Counted from the first letter of the stretch, positions 8,350 to 17,542 are shown. The stretch is 64,000 nucleotides of DNA from Dehalococcoidia bacterium (GCA_009693055.1 SHYA01000002.1:124001-188000); one strand, 5' to 3'. Notes: generated by a model not told the origin, from the sequence alone. Numbers and translations: made by a program.

Positions 8350-9729
8350 ATGCCAGACGAAACCAAACACACTCCGGCTTCACCGGTTGGCGCGGTAACG
8401 CCGACGGGAAACGGCGCGACTCCAACGGCGGGCGGCGCCGCCGCGAACGGCGGAGGCGGGACGCTGCGCGTTGCCACGTCCGCCGAAGCGCCTCCTGCGA
8501 AGCGCAAAATATCGTTCTTCTCCACCTTTGAGGCGCTGGGGTACCCGAACTTCCGGTCCTTGTGGATCGGGAACTTCTTTGGCGGCGGCGCCCTCTGGAT
8601 TCAGCAGATCACTGTGCCGTGGCTTGTGTATGACCTTACCGGCTCAGGAAAGTTACTCGGCCTGGTTCAAGGCGCGTTCGTCATCCCCATCGCTTTAGTA
8701 GCGCCGATCAGCGGGGTATTGGCTGACCGCATGGACCGCGCGAAGATCTTGATGGCGGCCCAGCTTTACCTGGGCATCGTCGCAGCGCTGTTTGCCGTCA
8801 ATGTGCAACTTGGCCACGTTCAGGCCTGGCACGTCTTCGTCTTCGTGCTGCTGATTGGCGGCGGGTTCGGCTTCATGATGACCACGGGCCAGACGCTTAT
8901 CCCCACCATGGTGCCTCGTCACGCCATTGTCAACGCCGCCGCGTTGGGCAGCACCTCCCAAAACGCCACACGCGCGATCGGCCCCGCCATTGGCGGCCAG
9001 CTCATTGTGGCGTTCGGTGTCGCGGGGAACTTCTTTATTCAGGCCGTGTTTTACGTCCTGGCGTTTGTGTTCGTTTCCCGTATCAAGCTGAGCGAGGAAG
9101 CGCGGCAACAGCAGCTTGCGACCAAACGGATGCCATTCTTCAAGACGATGGGTGAAGGGTTCAGCTACCTCAAGTCCGACAGGCCTGTGCTTGCCCTGGT
9201 CATCATGGGCGTGATCCCCATGGTCTTCCTCTTCCCAACGAACGCGCTGATGCCCATCTTCGCGGAGGAGGTGTTCCATCGCGGCGCCAAGGGCTTTGGC
9301 ATTCTGCTGACCGCCATCGGAGTCGGAGCGCTCATTGGGACCCTGGGCGTGGCGGCTATCGGGGACATGAAGCGCAAGGCTCTGGTCCTCCTCTCGCTGC
9401 TTATGGGGGCCTTCGCCATGGTCATCCTGTTCGCCTGGACCACCTCACTTCCGTTGGCGCTGCTCATGTTGGGTGTCCAGGGAGCCTGCCAAACGGCCTA
9501 CTTTTCCCTCCAGGGCGCGACGCTTCAGCTCAAGGTGCCGAACCATATGCTTGGCCGCGTGATGAGCGTCTCCGCGCTCAACATCGCGATGATCCCGCTG
9601 GGGGGCCTGGTTGGGGGAGTGCTCGCGGATGGGTTGAGTGCCCCGTGGGCGGTGACCATCCTGGGCGTTGGTGGCGTGAGCTTTATGGTGGTGGCCGCCT
9701 TCGCTCTGCCGGCCCTCCGCAAGCTCTAG
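8350..9729 (+). CDS. MFS exporter 4 (pair B), EntS/MFS_3 type
   Basis: A 459-residue paralogue of exporter 3; long stretches such as NYRNLWFGN/NFRSLWIGN and FGGGALWIQQITVPWLVYDLTGSG are nearly identical. About 12 membrane spans follow a 60-residue linker dominated by Thr, Pro, Gly and Ala, predicted to be disordered. The ATG at 8350 follows gggggac; the frame upstream is exporter 3 sequence read out of frame. It is the last gene of the MarR-exporter block and converges on gmk, with only a weak hairpin in the 54-bp gap. Confidence 0.84.
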   Translation: MPDETKHTPASPVGAVTPTGNGATPTAGGAAANGGGGTLRVATSAEAPPAKRKISFFSTFEALGYPNFRSLWIGNFFGGGALWIQQITVPWLVYDLTGSGKLLGLVQGAFVIPIALVAPISGVLADRMDRAKILMAAQLYLGIVAALFAVNVQLGHVQAWHVFVFVLLIGGGFGFMMTTGQTLIPTMVPRHAIVNAAALGSTSQNATRAIGPAIGGQLIVAFGVAGNFFIQAVFYVLAFVFVSRIKLSEEARQQQLATKRMPFFKTMGEGFSYLKSDRPVLALVIMGVIPMVFLFPTNALMPIFAEEVFHRGAKGFGILLTAIGVGALIGTLGVAAIGDMKRKALVLLSLLMGAFAMVILFAWTTSLPLALLMLGVQGACQTAYFSLQGATLQLKVPNHMLGRVMSVSALNIAMIPLGGLVGGVLADGLSAPWAVTILGVGGVSFMVVAAFALPALRKL

Positions 9730-9783
9730 ACCTCGGCGGTGAGACCCGGTAAACGGGAAGAGCACCTTTCAGGCGCAGGCGGA

Positions 9784-10389
9784 CTAGAGGCGCACGCCGC
9801 GGGGGCGCGGCCGGTGGCTTTCCGCGGTGATAATCGCTTCCACAGCCGCCACCGTCCTGTCTAGCTGGTCTTTCCTGTTGACTACCACGTAGTCAAAGTC
9901 CGCGGCGCGTTTCATCTCCTGGCGGGCGGTCAGCAATCGAAGTTTCAGGTCGGCGGGCTTGATTGGCCCTCGCTGACGGACGCGCCGCTCAAGCTCTTCG
10001 ATTGAGGAGGGCTTGAGAAAGATGAGCACCGCCTCCGGCACGAGTGATTTTATGCTGGACGCTCCCTGAATGTCCGTGCGCACCAGAATGGTTTTGCCCT
10101 CCGTAATCGCCTTGCGGACCTGGTCCTTGGGAACGCCGTACTCGTGGTTGTACACCCGCGCCCATTCCAATAGCTCGCCGCGCTGTCTCAGCTTGCCAAA
10201 GGCGTGCTCGCTGAGGAAGAAGTAATCCACCCCGTCCCTTTCCGCGGGTCGTGGCGCACGAGTGGTTGCGGTGATGATGAAGTGGTAAGGATGGCCCAGC
10301 TCCTTCAGGCGGCCCAGCACCGAGTCCTTGCCCACCCCGGAGGGGCCGGAGAGCACGACCAGCAGCGGGGACGCGTGAGCGGCCGTCAC
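9784..10389 (-). CDS. gmk: Guanylate kinase
   Basis: A 201-residue enzyme phosphorylating GMP to GDP with ATP. The P-loop is GPSGVGKD at about residues 15-22. The GMP-binding region TTRAPRPAERDGVDYFF and the lid region RVRQRGP are in place, and the length is typical. The GTG start overlaps the aroA stop by four bases (GTGA), so translation is probably coupled. It is the last gene of a minus-strand group with aroA, tyrA and an M50 protease. Confidence 0.95.
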   Translation of the reverse strand: MTAAHASPLLVVLSGPSGVGKDSVLGRLKELGHPYHFIITATTRAPRPAERDGVDYFFLSEHAFGKLRQRGELLEWARVYNHEYGVPKDQVRKAITEGKTILVRTDIQGASSIKSLVPEAVLIFLKPSSIEELERRVRQRGPIKPADLKLRLLTARQEMKRAADFDYVVVNRKDQLDRTVAAVEAIITAESHRPRPRGVRL

Positions 10390-11684
10390 GCCTGGCCGAT
10401 CCGGGTGAGCGCGTGCAGTTGCTCCCAGAAGCCTGGGTAAGAGACGTCAGCGTGCTCGCCCCCCTCTATCACCGTCTCCCCTTGCGCCAGCAGGCCGGCC
10501 ACGGCCAGCGCCATAACCAGCCGGTGGTCGCGATACCCGCGGCAGGCCCCGCCGTTCAGCTTGACCGGCCCGCGGATGAGCATCCCGTCTTTCAGCTCCT
10601 CAATGTCCGCGCCCATGTGCCTCAACTCGGTGACCGTAGTGTGGATGCGGTCAGACTCTTTCACGCGCAGCTCCTCCGCATTGCGGATGGTTGTTGTCCC
10701 GCGCGCAAAGCAGGCCGCCACTGCCAGAACGGGGATCTCGTCCTGGACGTTCGGCACCAGCTCTCCGGAAATCTCGGTAGCGCGCAGCTCTGAGGACTCA
10801 ACCACCAGGTCGCCGGTCGGCTCTCCGCCTTCCTCAGGCCCGCTTGAGACGGTGATGACCGCACCCATCGCCTTCAAGACGTCCAGGACGCCGGTGCGCG
10901 TGGGGTTCAGTCCTACACCTTGGATCCTCAGCCTGGCGTTGGGGTGAGCTGCCGCCGCCACCAGCCAGAAAGCGGCAGCGCTGATGTCGCCCGGCACGCG
11001 GATGTCGGTGGCCTGCAGCTCGCTCGCCCGGACAGCGGCGCTTCTCCCCCGCAGGTCAATCCGCGCGCCCATCACGCGGAGCATCTGCTCTGTGTGGTCG
11101 CGGCTAGGGGCCAGCTCGTGCACCACCGTGGTGCCCGAGGCCAAGAGGCCGGCCAGCAGCAGGCACGACTTGAGCTGCGCGCTGGCAACCGGCATCTGGT
11201 ACTCAATTCCAGAGAGCGGGCCGCCTCGGATGACGAGTGGCGGAAGGGTATTGCCCTTGCGACCTTGAATGGATGCGCCCATCTGTTGGAGGGGGGCAAT
11301 AATGCGGGCCATCGGACGCGAGCGGAGGGAGGCGTCCCCGGTAAGGATGCTCAGAAACGGCTGCGAGGCGAGGACGCCACTGAGGAGCCGCAGCGTAGTG
11401 CCGCTGTTGCCGCAGTTCAACACCTGGGCCGGCTCTTGGAGCCGATGGTTGGCCCCTTCGATGACGAGGGTGCCTGGCGCCGCGCCTTCTTGCTGGATGC
11501 GGACGCCTAAGGCGCGCAGGCAACGAAGGGTTGAGGTGCAGTCCGCACCGGGGGAGTAGTTGCGCACAGTGGCGGTCCCCTGTGCGAGCGCGTTGAGGAT
11601 GGCGGACCGGTGCGAGATGGACTTGTCGCCGGGGAGGACAACCGTGCCCTCCAGCCGCGGGCTTGGGAGGACCCGTTGCCGCAT
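10386..11684 (-). CDS. aroA: EPSP synthase (3-phosphoshikimate 1-carboxyvinyltransferase)
   Basis: A 432-residue enzyme joining shikimate 3-phosphate and phosphoenolpyruvate, the sixth step of the shikimate pathway. Diagnostic segments are LPGDKSISHRSAILNALAQG near the N-terminus, CGNSGTTLRLLSG at about residues 89-101, RPMARIIAPLQQMGA, and the RVKESDRI loop in the C-terminal half. Full length with both lobes. The ATG lies two bases after the tyrA stop and the stop overlaps gmk, so it sits in the middle of an operon. Its partner tyrA uses the pathway's end product, which supports both calls. Confidence 0.96.
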   Translation of the reverse strand: MRQRVLPSPRLEGTVVLPGDKSISHRSAILNALAQGTATVRNYSPGADCTSTLRCLRALGVRIQQEGAAPGTLVIEGANHRLQEPAQVLNCGNSGTTLRLLSGVLASQPFLSILTGDASLRSRPMARIIAPLQQMGASIQGRKGNTLPPLVIRGGPLSGIEYQMPVASAQLKSCLLLAGLLASGTTVVHELAPSRDHTEQMLRVMGARIDLRGRSAAVRASELQATDIRVPGDISAAAFWLVAAAAHPNARLRIQGVGLNPTRTGVLDVLKAMGAVITVSSGPEEGGEPTGDLVVESSELRATEISGELVPNVQDEIPVLAVAACFARGTTTIRNAEELRVKESDRIHTTVTELRHMGADIEELKDGMLIRGPVKLNGGACRGYRDHRLVMALAVAGLLAQGETVIEGGEHADVSYPGFWEQLHALTRIGQA

Positions 11685-11686
11685 GC

Positions 11687-12685
11687 TTACCTCTTCTGGT
11701 CCCCCGGCTTTGGCTGGCTGCCTGCCTCTGCGCGAGCTTTCAAGCGCTTGGTCAGCGCGTCGCCCCAGAGAAACGAGGAGATGACCTCAGAGGGCTTGGG
11801 CATCGGCACGGTGCCGTCAGAGGCGGGCGGAACGCCGCCCACCCAGCGCGCCCGGGCATCGCGGGCGGCGTAGAACAGCGCTTCCAGCTTGGTGGTGTCC
11901 CCCTCTTTGAGAAGGGTGCGCATCTCATAGAGCTGCTTGATCGTCTCGTCAAGCCAATGCACCAGGTTTTCGTGGTTGGTTGCGCAGATGCCCAAATGCA
12001 TCACCGGGTCCCCGGCGGCTAGCCGGGACAGATCACGATAGCCGCTCGCCGCCAGCTTGTACATGTCGCGCCAGGAAGGGCTTTGTGACGTCGTCGCCAC
12101 CAAAGCCACGGAAAGCAACATCGGTAGATGGCTGACGGCCGCAACGTAGCTGTCGTGCTCCACGGCGTCAATGAAGTGGGGTGTTGCCCCGATCGTCTCG
12201 GCGAGGTTGCTCACCGTCCTTGCGGCGTCCGCGTGGGCGCGTTTGCTCGGGCACACCAGGTAGACCGCGCCGCGGAACAGATTCTCGTTTGCGGCTCCTG
12301 GGCCGGACTGCTCGCTGCCGGCCATCGGGTGGCCGCCCACGAAGCTCACCGAGGGCGGGAGGAGCTCGTCCGCCCATTCCAGCACGGAGGCTTTGGTGCT
12401 GCCCGTGTCCGTGACCACGGCGCCTTCGTCAAGCTCCGAGGCGATAAACTCCAGCAGCTCGCGCATGGCCGGCACGGGTGTGGCCAAGATGACGACGCGC
12501 GCGCCGCGGACCGCCTCGCTCAGGTTGCCGACCGCCTTGTCTAAAGCGCCGCGCTTCTTGGCCTTGTCGGCGACCCCCCGCTCGCTGTCAAACCCTACCA
12601 GCTCCACCTTCAGGCCGGCCTTCTTGAGGGCGAGGCCGAACGATGTGCCGATCAGGCCCGTCCCAATGATGGCGATGCGGTCCAC
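11687..12685 (-). CDS. tyrA: Prephenate/arogenate dehydrogenase
   Basis: A 332-residue NAD(P)-dependent dehydrogenase of tyrosine synthesis. The Rossmann motif IIGTGLIGTSFGLALKKAG starts almost at the N-terminus. GGHPMAGSEQSGPGAA is the family's substrate-binding signature, and the AAVSHLPMLLS segment carries the second conserved histidine. No C-terminal ACT domain is evident; the tail after about residue 300 is polar. I chose the GTG at 12685 because AGGTGG lies 6 bases upstream and the protein then starts VDRIAIIGTG, as usual in the family. The frame remains open upstream but without a plausible start. Whether it prefers prephenate or arogenate cannot be told. Confidence 0.92.
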   Translation of the reverse strand: MDRIAIIGTGLIGTSFGLALKKAGLKVELVGFDSERGVADKAKKRGALDKAVGNLSEAVRGARVVILATPVPAMRELLEFIASELDEGAVVTDTGSTKASVLEWADELLPPSVSFVGGHPMAGSEQSGPGAANENLFRGAVYLVCPSKRAHADAARTVSNLAETIGATPHFIDAVEHDSYVAAVSHLPMLLSVALVATTSQSPSWRDMYKLAASGYRDLSRLAAGDPVMHLGICATNHENLVHWLDETIKQLYEMRTLLKEGDTTKLEALFYAARDARARWVGGVPPASDGTVPMPKPSEVISSFLWGDALTKRLKARAEAGSQPKPGDQKR

Positions 12686-12773
12686 CAATGTCCACCTATC
12701 CTTAAGCTCAGGTTGGCCCTCATGATAGCACAGCCGCTGCCTCCCACGATTCATGCTCCTGGGCGGCTCGGGC

Positions 12774-13478
12774 TCAAAAGATGCTGTGATCAACTAGCAA
12801 GGTGCTGAGGACGTTCACTACCGGCCCGATGGTCTTTTCCAAGATGGGGACGTCAAAGAAGATGCTGGACATGATGGCCATGAGAAGAATGCCCGGCCCC
12901 CAGGGCTCCAAGCGTTGGAGCCTCTCCCCTAGCTCGCGTGGGAGGATGCCGGGTAAGACCTTGGAGCCATCCAGGGGGGCGAGCGGAATGAGGTTGAACG
13001 CCGCGAGGATGAGGCTGTAGATGACGATGAAGCCGAGCAGGGTTGCGGCGAGCAGGTCCGTGTCGGTGCCGAGCAGCCGGAGGTCAACGGCGATGGGCCA
13101 GTCCACGATTCCTGCGCGGAAGGGGAGTGCGGCCAGGAACGCCGTCATGAGGTTGGTGAGCGGGCCCGCCAGCGCTACGACAGCCGTCTTCCTGAGCGCG
13201 TCCCGGCCGAAGTACGCCGGGTTCACCGGCACGGGCTTGGCCCAACCGAACCCGACAAAGAGGAGCATCAGGCCGCCGAGCGGGTCCAGGTGCACGAGCG
13301 GGTTCAGGGAGAGCCGGCCCGCGCGGCCCGGCGTGCGATCCCCAAACCGCGTGGCGACGACGGCGTGGCTTAGCTCGTGGAAGGTTGCCGCCACAACGAG
13401 GGCGAGGACGGTCAGCAGAAGGAGGACGAGGAACCCTCCCGGCTCGTCGCGGAACAGCTCCCAGTTGCGCCAGATCAT
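12774..13478 (-). CDS. Site-2-protease-type (M50) membrane metalloprotease
   Basis: A 234-residue polytopic membrane protein with the zinc-binding HExxH motif at His34-Glu35-His38 (FHELSHAVVA). The distal metal-ligand motif NLIPLAPLDGSKVL follows in the C-terminal half. No PDZ or CBS domain is present, so it belongs to the minimal SpoIVFB-like group rather than the RseP group. About six hydrophobic segments are visible. Such proteases cut transmembrane substrates, often anti-sigma factors, but no partner is visible here. It lies between tyrA and a gene of unknown function on the same strand. Confidence 0.88.
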   Translation of the reverse strand: MIWRNWELFRDEPGGFLVLLLLTVLALVVAATFHELSHAVVATRFGDRTPGRAGRLSLNPLVHLDPLGGLMLLFVGFGWAKPVPVNPAYFGRDALRKTAVVALAGPLTNLMTAFLAALPFRAGIVDWPIAVDLRLLGTDTDLLAATLLGFIVIYSLILAAFNLIPLAPLDGSKVLPGILPRELGERLQRLEPWGPGILLMAIMSSIFFDVPILEKTIGPVVNVLSTLLVDHSIF

Positions 13479-13571
13479 CGCGCGGCGCTACCAGGGCGCA
13501 CGGCACCCTGGGGCAACGGACTGTCTCCAGGACACGCCCTCGACACCCTGAGCAGGGCCAAGTGCGACACC

Positions 13572-14351
13572 TTACTCGTCGTCGTCCTCGTCCGGCAGCT
13601 GGGCGGGCTGCCGTTCAGACGCGCTGACCACCTGAGGCAGGAGCGCGGTGAATCGTTCCCCCTTGCCTGGGCGGCGAGATGGAACCTCCCGCAGGGCTTT
13701 GTGCAGCTCGGCCAGCGCCTCCGGGCCTACTTGGTCCGCCGATGCCACCAAGCCGTCTACTCCGGCGTCGCGCAGGCATTCCAATTCCCAGGCGGAAGGA
13801 ACGCCGCTGATGGGCAAAAAAAAGGGCTTTCCAAATAGCCCGCGCAGCCCTGCTAATTCCATGAGCCGGTCCAGAGTGAACGGAGGCGCTACGGCCTCTT
13901 GGGAGACGACGCCGTCAATAGGTGTTGCCTCCAGGGCACGGGCCTGCTCTTCGCTGAATTCCTTGGGGACGCTGAGCAAGTACGACACGTCATCGAGTTT
14001 CAGCGCATCCAGAGGGACCGCCAGCGAGTTGAAGATGACAAAGTCGCAGCCCTGCTTCTCGAGCAGCGACGACTGCTCTTTCGTCAACGTGTCCACCTGT
14101 ATCCCCCACGGGAGTTCGCCGGCGGCCTCCGCCAGCTTTTTGACCGCCGTTTGAGTCACCTGGCCGGAAGGCTTGAAGAGGAGGAGGTCGGCGAGTTTGG
14201 CCGCCTCCTGGCTGCGGTCCGCCTTGCCGAAGGATGCTACGAGCAGCATCGCGGGGGCGCGCTCCGGCCGCGCAGCGCGTCCAAGGCCAAACCCTAAAGG
14301 AATCGTCGCGCCTCGGTGAAGGCGCTCAAGCGCCTGGAACAACCGGCTCAT
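13572..14351 (-). CDS. Unknown protein, probable alpha/beta barrel
   Basis: A 259-residue soluble protein I do not recognise. Its strands and helices alternate regularly (for example MLLVASFG, ADLLLFK, GIQVDTL, DFVIFNS, YLLSVP, IDGVVSQE, FFLPISGV, GVDGLVASA), and the order suggests a TIM barrel. The segment LRDAGVDGLVASADQVGPEAL resembles the end of phosphate-binding barrels. The C-terminus ends in an acidic run (DEDDDE). There are no membrane segments and no catalytic signature I can name. It is on the same strand as the M50/tyrA/aroA/gmk group and may belong to that operon; the upstream neighbour is the HAD phosphatase. The directly repeated catcttaggg at 14416-14435 overlaps the HAD stop. 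Confidence 0.65.
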   Translation of the reverse strand: MSRLFQALERLHRGATIPLGFGLGRAARPERAPAMLLVASFGKADRSQEAAKLADLLLFKPSGQVTQTAVKKLAEAAGELPWGIQVDTLTKEQSSLLEKQGCDFVIFNSLAVPLDALKLDDVSYLLSVPKEFSEEQARALEATPIDGVVSQEAVAPPFTLDRLMELAGLRGLFGKPFFLPISGVPSAWELECLRDAGVDGLVASADQVGPEALAELHKALREVPSRRPGKGERFTALLPQVVSASERQPAQLPDEDDDE

Positions 14352-14429
14352 CGTTGCACTCCTCGTTCTGCTTCTTGCTGGGCACTTCTCGGAGAAGCGT
14401 GCTCTCCCTCGCCTTCATCTTAGGGCATC

Positions 14430-15119
14430 TTAGGGCACAGTCGCGTGGGTGCGCCAGCGGAGCGTCGGCCAGTTGCGATGCTGGGCCAGTCTTCGGAGGC
14501 CGCGACTGGCGTTGACCACAACGGGGTGTCCGGCAGCCTCCAAGAAGGGCCGATCACTGGAGTGGTCCGCGTAGGCGTGGCTCTGGTCCAACGCGATGTG
14601 CAGCTCGACGGCAGCGGCTTGGAGCGATGCCACCTTGCCCTTATGCACGGGTATAACGCCGGTGAGCAGCCCGGTGAGCAGCCCGTCCGCTGTATCCATA
14701 TGCGCGGCATAGAGGGCATCGGCTTCCAGGTAGCCCGCCAACGGTTCCAGCATCAGGGAGAGACCTCCGCTCACGATGACGACGAGGTGGCCTTGGGCCT
14801 TGTGCGCCTTGATCCGCGTGACGGCGTCCGTAAAGAGACTGCGCCGCCAAAACCGCTCGCCGGCCCCCTGTTGCCAGGCTTTGACGTCGTCCAATCGGAT
14901 GCCACGGTAGTTGCGCGAAAACCTAGTGTTGAAGAGGCGGCGATCGTACAGGTCGAGAAGCAGGTAGTACGGCGTCCGGAGCGCGAAGCCCGCCAGCCAC
15001 GCCCAGAACCGGAGTCCTTGCAAGCGCGATCGTTGGAAGTCCAAAAACACGACGAAGACGTTGGAGGAAGCCATAGTGCCGTCCACGTCAAAGAAAGCGG
15101 CGGTGCGGAGCGAGGTCAC
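14430..15119 (-). CDS. HAD-IB (SerB-like) phosphatase
   Basis: A 229-residue HAD hydrolase. Motif I is FFDVDGTMASSNV at the N-terminus with the nucleophile Asp and the second Asp two residues on; motif II is VIVSGG; the later lysine (HKGKV) and the DHSSDRPFLEAAG segment are motifs III and IV. The cap helices between motifs I and II are rich in aromatic residues (FWAWLAGFALRTPYYLLLDLY), suggesting contact with membrane or lipid. The GTG start overlaps the stop of the reductase/acyltransferase by four bases. In mycobacteria HAD-IB and PlsC domains occur in one polypeptide (Rv2483c), so a role in phospholipid or lysophospholipid dephosphorylation is a reasonable inference. Confidence 0.85.
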   Translation of the reverse strand: MTSLRTAAFFDVDGTMASSNVFVVFLDFQRSRLQGLRFWAWLAGFALRTPYYLLLDLYDRRLFNTRFSRNYRGIRLDDVKAWQQGAGERFWRRSLFTDAVTRIKAHKAQGHLVVIVSGGLSLMLEPLAGYLEADALYAAHMDTADGLLTGLLTGVIPVHKGKVASLQAAAVELHIALDQSHAYADHSSDRPFLEAAGHPVVVNASRGLRRLAQHRNWPTLRWRTHATVP

Positions 15120-17542
15120 GCCGGTCCGCCCGGGTCCCCGGGCGCCAATGCCTCCACCGCCTGCTGGATCTCCGCGGTGACCTGGCGGGCCAGCTCGGCG
15201 GGGCTTTCGTTTGCGGAGGCGGCCTCTGCGGAGATGGGACGCCCGAAGCGGATGCTCACCCGCCGTGGTCGCGGCAGCGCGCGGCCCTTCGGCATGGCCT
15301 GGAAAGAGCCCGCTATGTAAGCCGGCACCACGGGAACGCCGGACTCCACGGCCAGCAATCCGATGCCCCGTTTGAACGGCTGAATGGCCCCGGTTGGGCT
15401 GCGGGCTCCCTCCGGGAAGAAGATGAGGGGATGGCCGTAGCGGAGGATGCCTAAGGCCAGGCCAAGGCTCTCTCCCACGTGGCTCTGCCGGTCAAAGGGA
15501 GCAGCGTTGAGAAAGACGTGGGACGCCCAACTCTTGAAGGTGGTGTTGAAGAAGTAGTCCTTGGCTGCAAGCGGATGGATGTTCCTGTTGCGGCTGCTCA
15601 GAGCTGCCGTGATCGCTCCCGCGTCAAGGTGGCTGCAGTGATTGGAGACGACGATGAACGGTCCCTGGTTTGGCACGTTCTCCAGCCCTGAAACCTTCAG
15701 GTGCAGGTACCAGCGGAAGCTCAACGTGAGCAGAAAACGCCAGACGCTGCGGGCTGGAAAGACTGGCGGTGAGGCGCGTATCCAGCGCTTGACCTCCTCC
15801 GGCGAAGCGGCAACGATAGCAGCGCCGGCCGGCTTCCGCGTGGCGCTTGGCGCAACGCCGGCCGGCTCGCCCTGCTGTGTTGAGGCGGTCGGCTGCGCGG
15901 AGGGAGACACCTCTTCGGTCTCTTCTGGAGGGGCTGCCGACCGGACGGGCGGCTCTGCGCCGGGCGCCCTGGGGAGCCCCAGCAAGAACTTCCGAATACC
16001 GGGGATGTGCACTTCCTTGAGGTAATTGGCCCAATCAATGCTCTTCATGTCAAAGTTGAAGCGTTGCTGCTCCTCCTCCGTGAGGGAGTCCCAGACGGAG
16101 CGGAGGTTGTGCGTCAGATATTGGCATCGCGCTTCCGCGTACGGGCCGTAGAGCCGGGCGTAGAGGACTAAACGCTGGAGGGACGACCGTTTGGAGTCAA
16201 GGCTGCGCAGAGCTTTCCGGCGGCGCCTCGCGGATGGGATTAGCCTTGCCAGGGCCCCCGTCAGAGTGAGTGGGACCCCGTGGCGAAGGAAGAGTTTTCT
16301 CAAGTAGGCTTTCGTAGAGGGGAAGGTCATGTCAGGTAGCCGCTGCGGCCTGTTTGCACGGCTGGTAAGCGGCCGCTGGCGGAAATGCTCCTGCACCAGC
16401 TCCGCAAAACGCGGCAGGAGCAACGGGTTCTCCATGCCGGTCGCCACGTGGAAGATCTGGAGTCCGCCCCGGTCATGCGCCCAGGGCACGGTGGCAAGAA
16501 CCGCATTCACGACTATGTCCACGGGCACGATGTCCAGGATCCCCTCCCGGTTGCCCGGGAAGTCGGGAAGGCGCTCCCTCCCATACGCCACGATAAGGGG
16601 GTCGAGCATCCGGAACCCGTCCAGCCAGCCCGGTTCAGGTGTTCCTAAGGAGCTCTCGATGATGGAGGGCCGGAGGATGAGCACCGGGACGTCCCTACGG
16701 TGGCGCACGAGCATCTGTTCGCCCATCGCCTTAGTGAACGTGTACACGTCGTTCCATCCGCGACGCTGTGCCCAGCGGAACCCTTCGGCGACGAGCTGCG
16801 CATCAAGCCGCTGCTCTTCGGGCGAGCGAGTGTCGCGCTGGGAGCCGTTGCGGGCGGGCGCGGCCTGGGAAACGGTCTCCCTGGGAACGGCTATTGACTG
16901 CGCCGCTTCGCGAGAGCGGAGGAGGGCGACTCGCGACTGGATGGCGCGGATCTCTTCCTCCACATCGTACGGAGGCTCTCGGCGCCCGTTGATCAGGCCG
17001 ACCGTCAGCGTGGGCGAGAAGGGCTCCTCCGGCACGGGGCCGTGCCGCGTGCCGTTGACGTAGCACGTGGAGATGTGAGCGAGGATGGCCTTTGGCGCCC
17101 CGCGGGTGAACTCCAGCACACGGACTGTGGCCAGCGTGTTCATAGCCAAGGCTTGGTCCAGCGGGGCGTCAAACGAGACCATCGCGGCGCTGTTAATCAC
17201 CACATCCACTTCTGCCTGAAGCTGCCGGTACTGGGCTTCGGAAAGGCCAAACAACTCTTCGCCAAGGTCACCGGAAAGCGGGACCACTTTTTGTTGGACA
17301 AACGCCGCAAAGCCGTCGCCATGACGGGCACGGAGGCGGTTGAATGCAGGTGTGGCCAGGACCTCTTGCGTGAAGCGCGTCTCGGAGGAGACCCCAGCCC
17401 CCTTGGGCCGAATGAGCACGTAAAGGCGGCGCACTTGCGGCAGGTCGTAAAGCAGCTTTTCGATGAGGACCTTGCCCACAAGTCCGGTAACGCCGCTGAT
17501 GAGCAGCGTTTTATCGGAGTAGTAGTCGTCAATGCGGCGCAT
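15116..17542 (-). CDS. Fatty-acyl reductase / PlsC acyltransferase fusion
   Basis: An 808-residue two-part protein. Residues 1 to about 400 form an extended SDR domain of the fatty-acyl-CoA reductase (male-sterility) type: SGVTGLVGK at 16-24 binds NADP and Tyr267-Lys271 (YTFTK) is the catalytic pair. Residues of about 430-535 match the reductase C-terminal domain, with its signature around SIDWANYLKEVHIPGIRKFLL. A Pro/Glu/Ala-rich linker (about 538-595) leads to a PlsC domain with NHCSHLD at about 634-640 and FPEGARS at about 709-715. It would make fatty aldehyde or alcohol from acyl thioesters and acylate a lysophosphatidate-like acceptor. The overlap with the HAD phosphatase points to one lipid pathway. 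The ATG has AGGTAGG upstream. Confidence 0.86.
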   Translation of the reverse strand: MRRIDDYYSDKTLLISGVTGLVGKVLIEKLLYDLPQVRRLYVLIRPKGAGVSSETRFTQEVLATPAFNRLRARHGDGFAAFVQQKVVPLSGDLGEELFGLSEAQYRQLQAEVDVVINSAAMVSFDAPLDQALAMNTLATVRVLEFTRGAPKAILAHISTCYVNGTRHGPVPEEPFSPTLTVGLINGRREPPYDVEEEIRAIQSRVALLRSREAAQSIAVPRETVSQAAPARNGSQRDTRSPEEQRLDAQLVAEGFRWAQRRGWNDVYTFTKAMGEQMLVRHRRDVPVLILRPSIIESSLGTPEPGWLDGFRMLDPLIVAYGRERLPDFPGNREGILDIVPVDIVVNAVLATVPWAHDRGGLQIFHVATGMENPLLLPRFAELVQEHFRQRPLTSRANRPQRLPDMTFPSTKAYLRKLFLRHGVPLTLTGALARLIPSARRRRKALRSLDSKRSSLQRLVLYARLYGPYAEARCQYLTHNLRSVWDSLTEEEQQRFNFDMKSIDWANYLKEVHIPGIRKFLLGLPRAPGAEPPVRSAAPPEETEEVSPSAQPTASTQQGEPAGVAPSATRKPAGAAIVAASPEEVKRWIRASPPVFPARSVWRFLLTLSFRWYLHLKVSGLENVPNQGPFIVVSNHCSHLDAGAITAALSSRNRNIHPLAAKDYFFNTTFKSWASHVFLNAAPFDRQSHVGESLGLALGILRYGHPLIFFPEGARSPTGAIQPFKRGIGLLAVESGVPVVPAYIAGSFQAMPKGRALPRPRRVSIRFGRPISAEAASANESPAELARQVTAEIQQAVEALAPGDPGGPA

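Noticed and set aside
3961-9729. A siderophore or antibiotic synthesis locus suggested by EntS-like exporters
   Set aside because: No synthetase, receptor or tailoring gene lies nearby; only the regulator and exporters are present.
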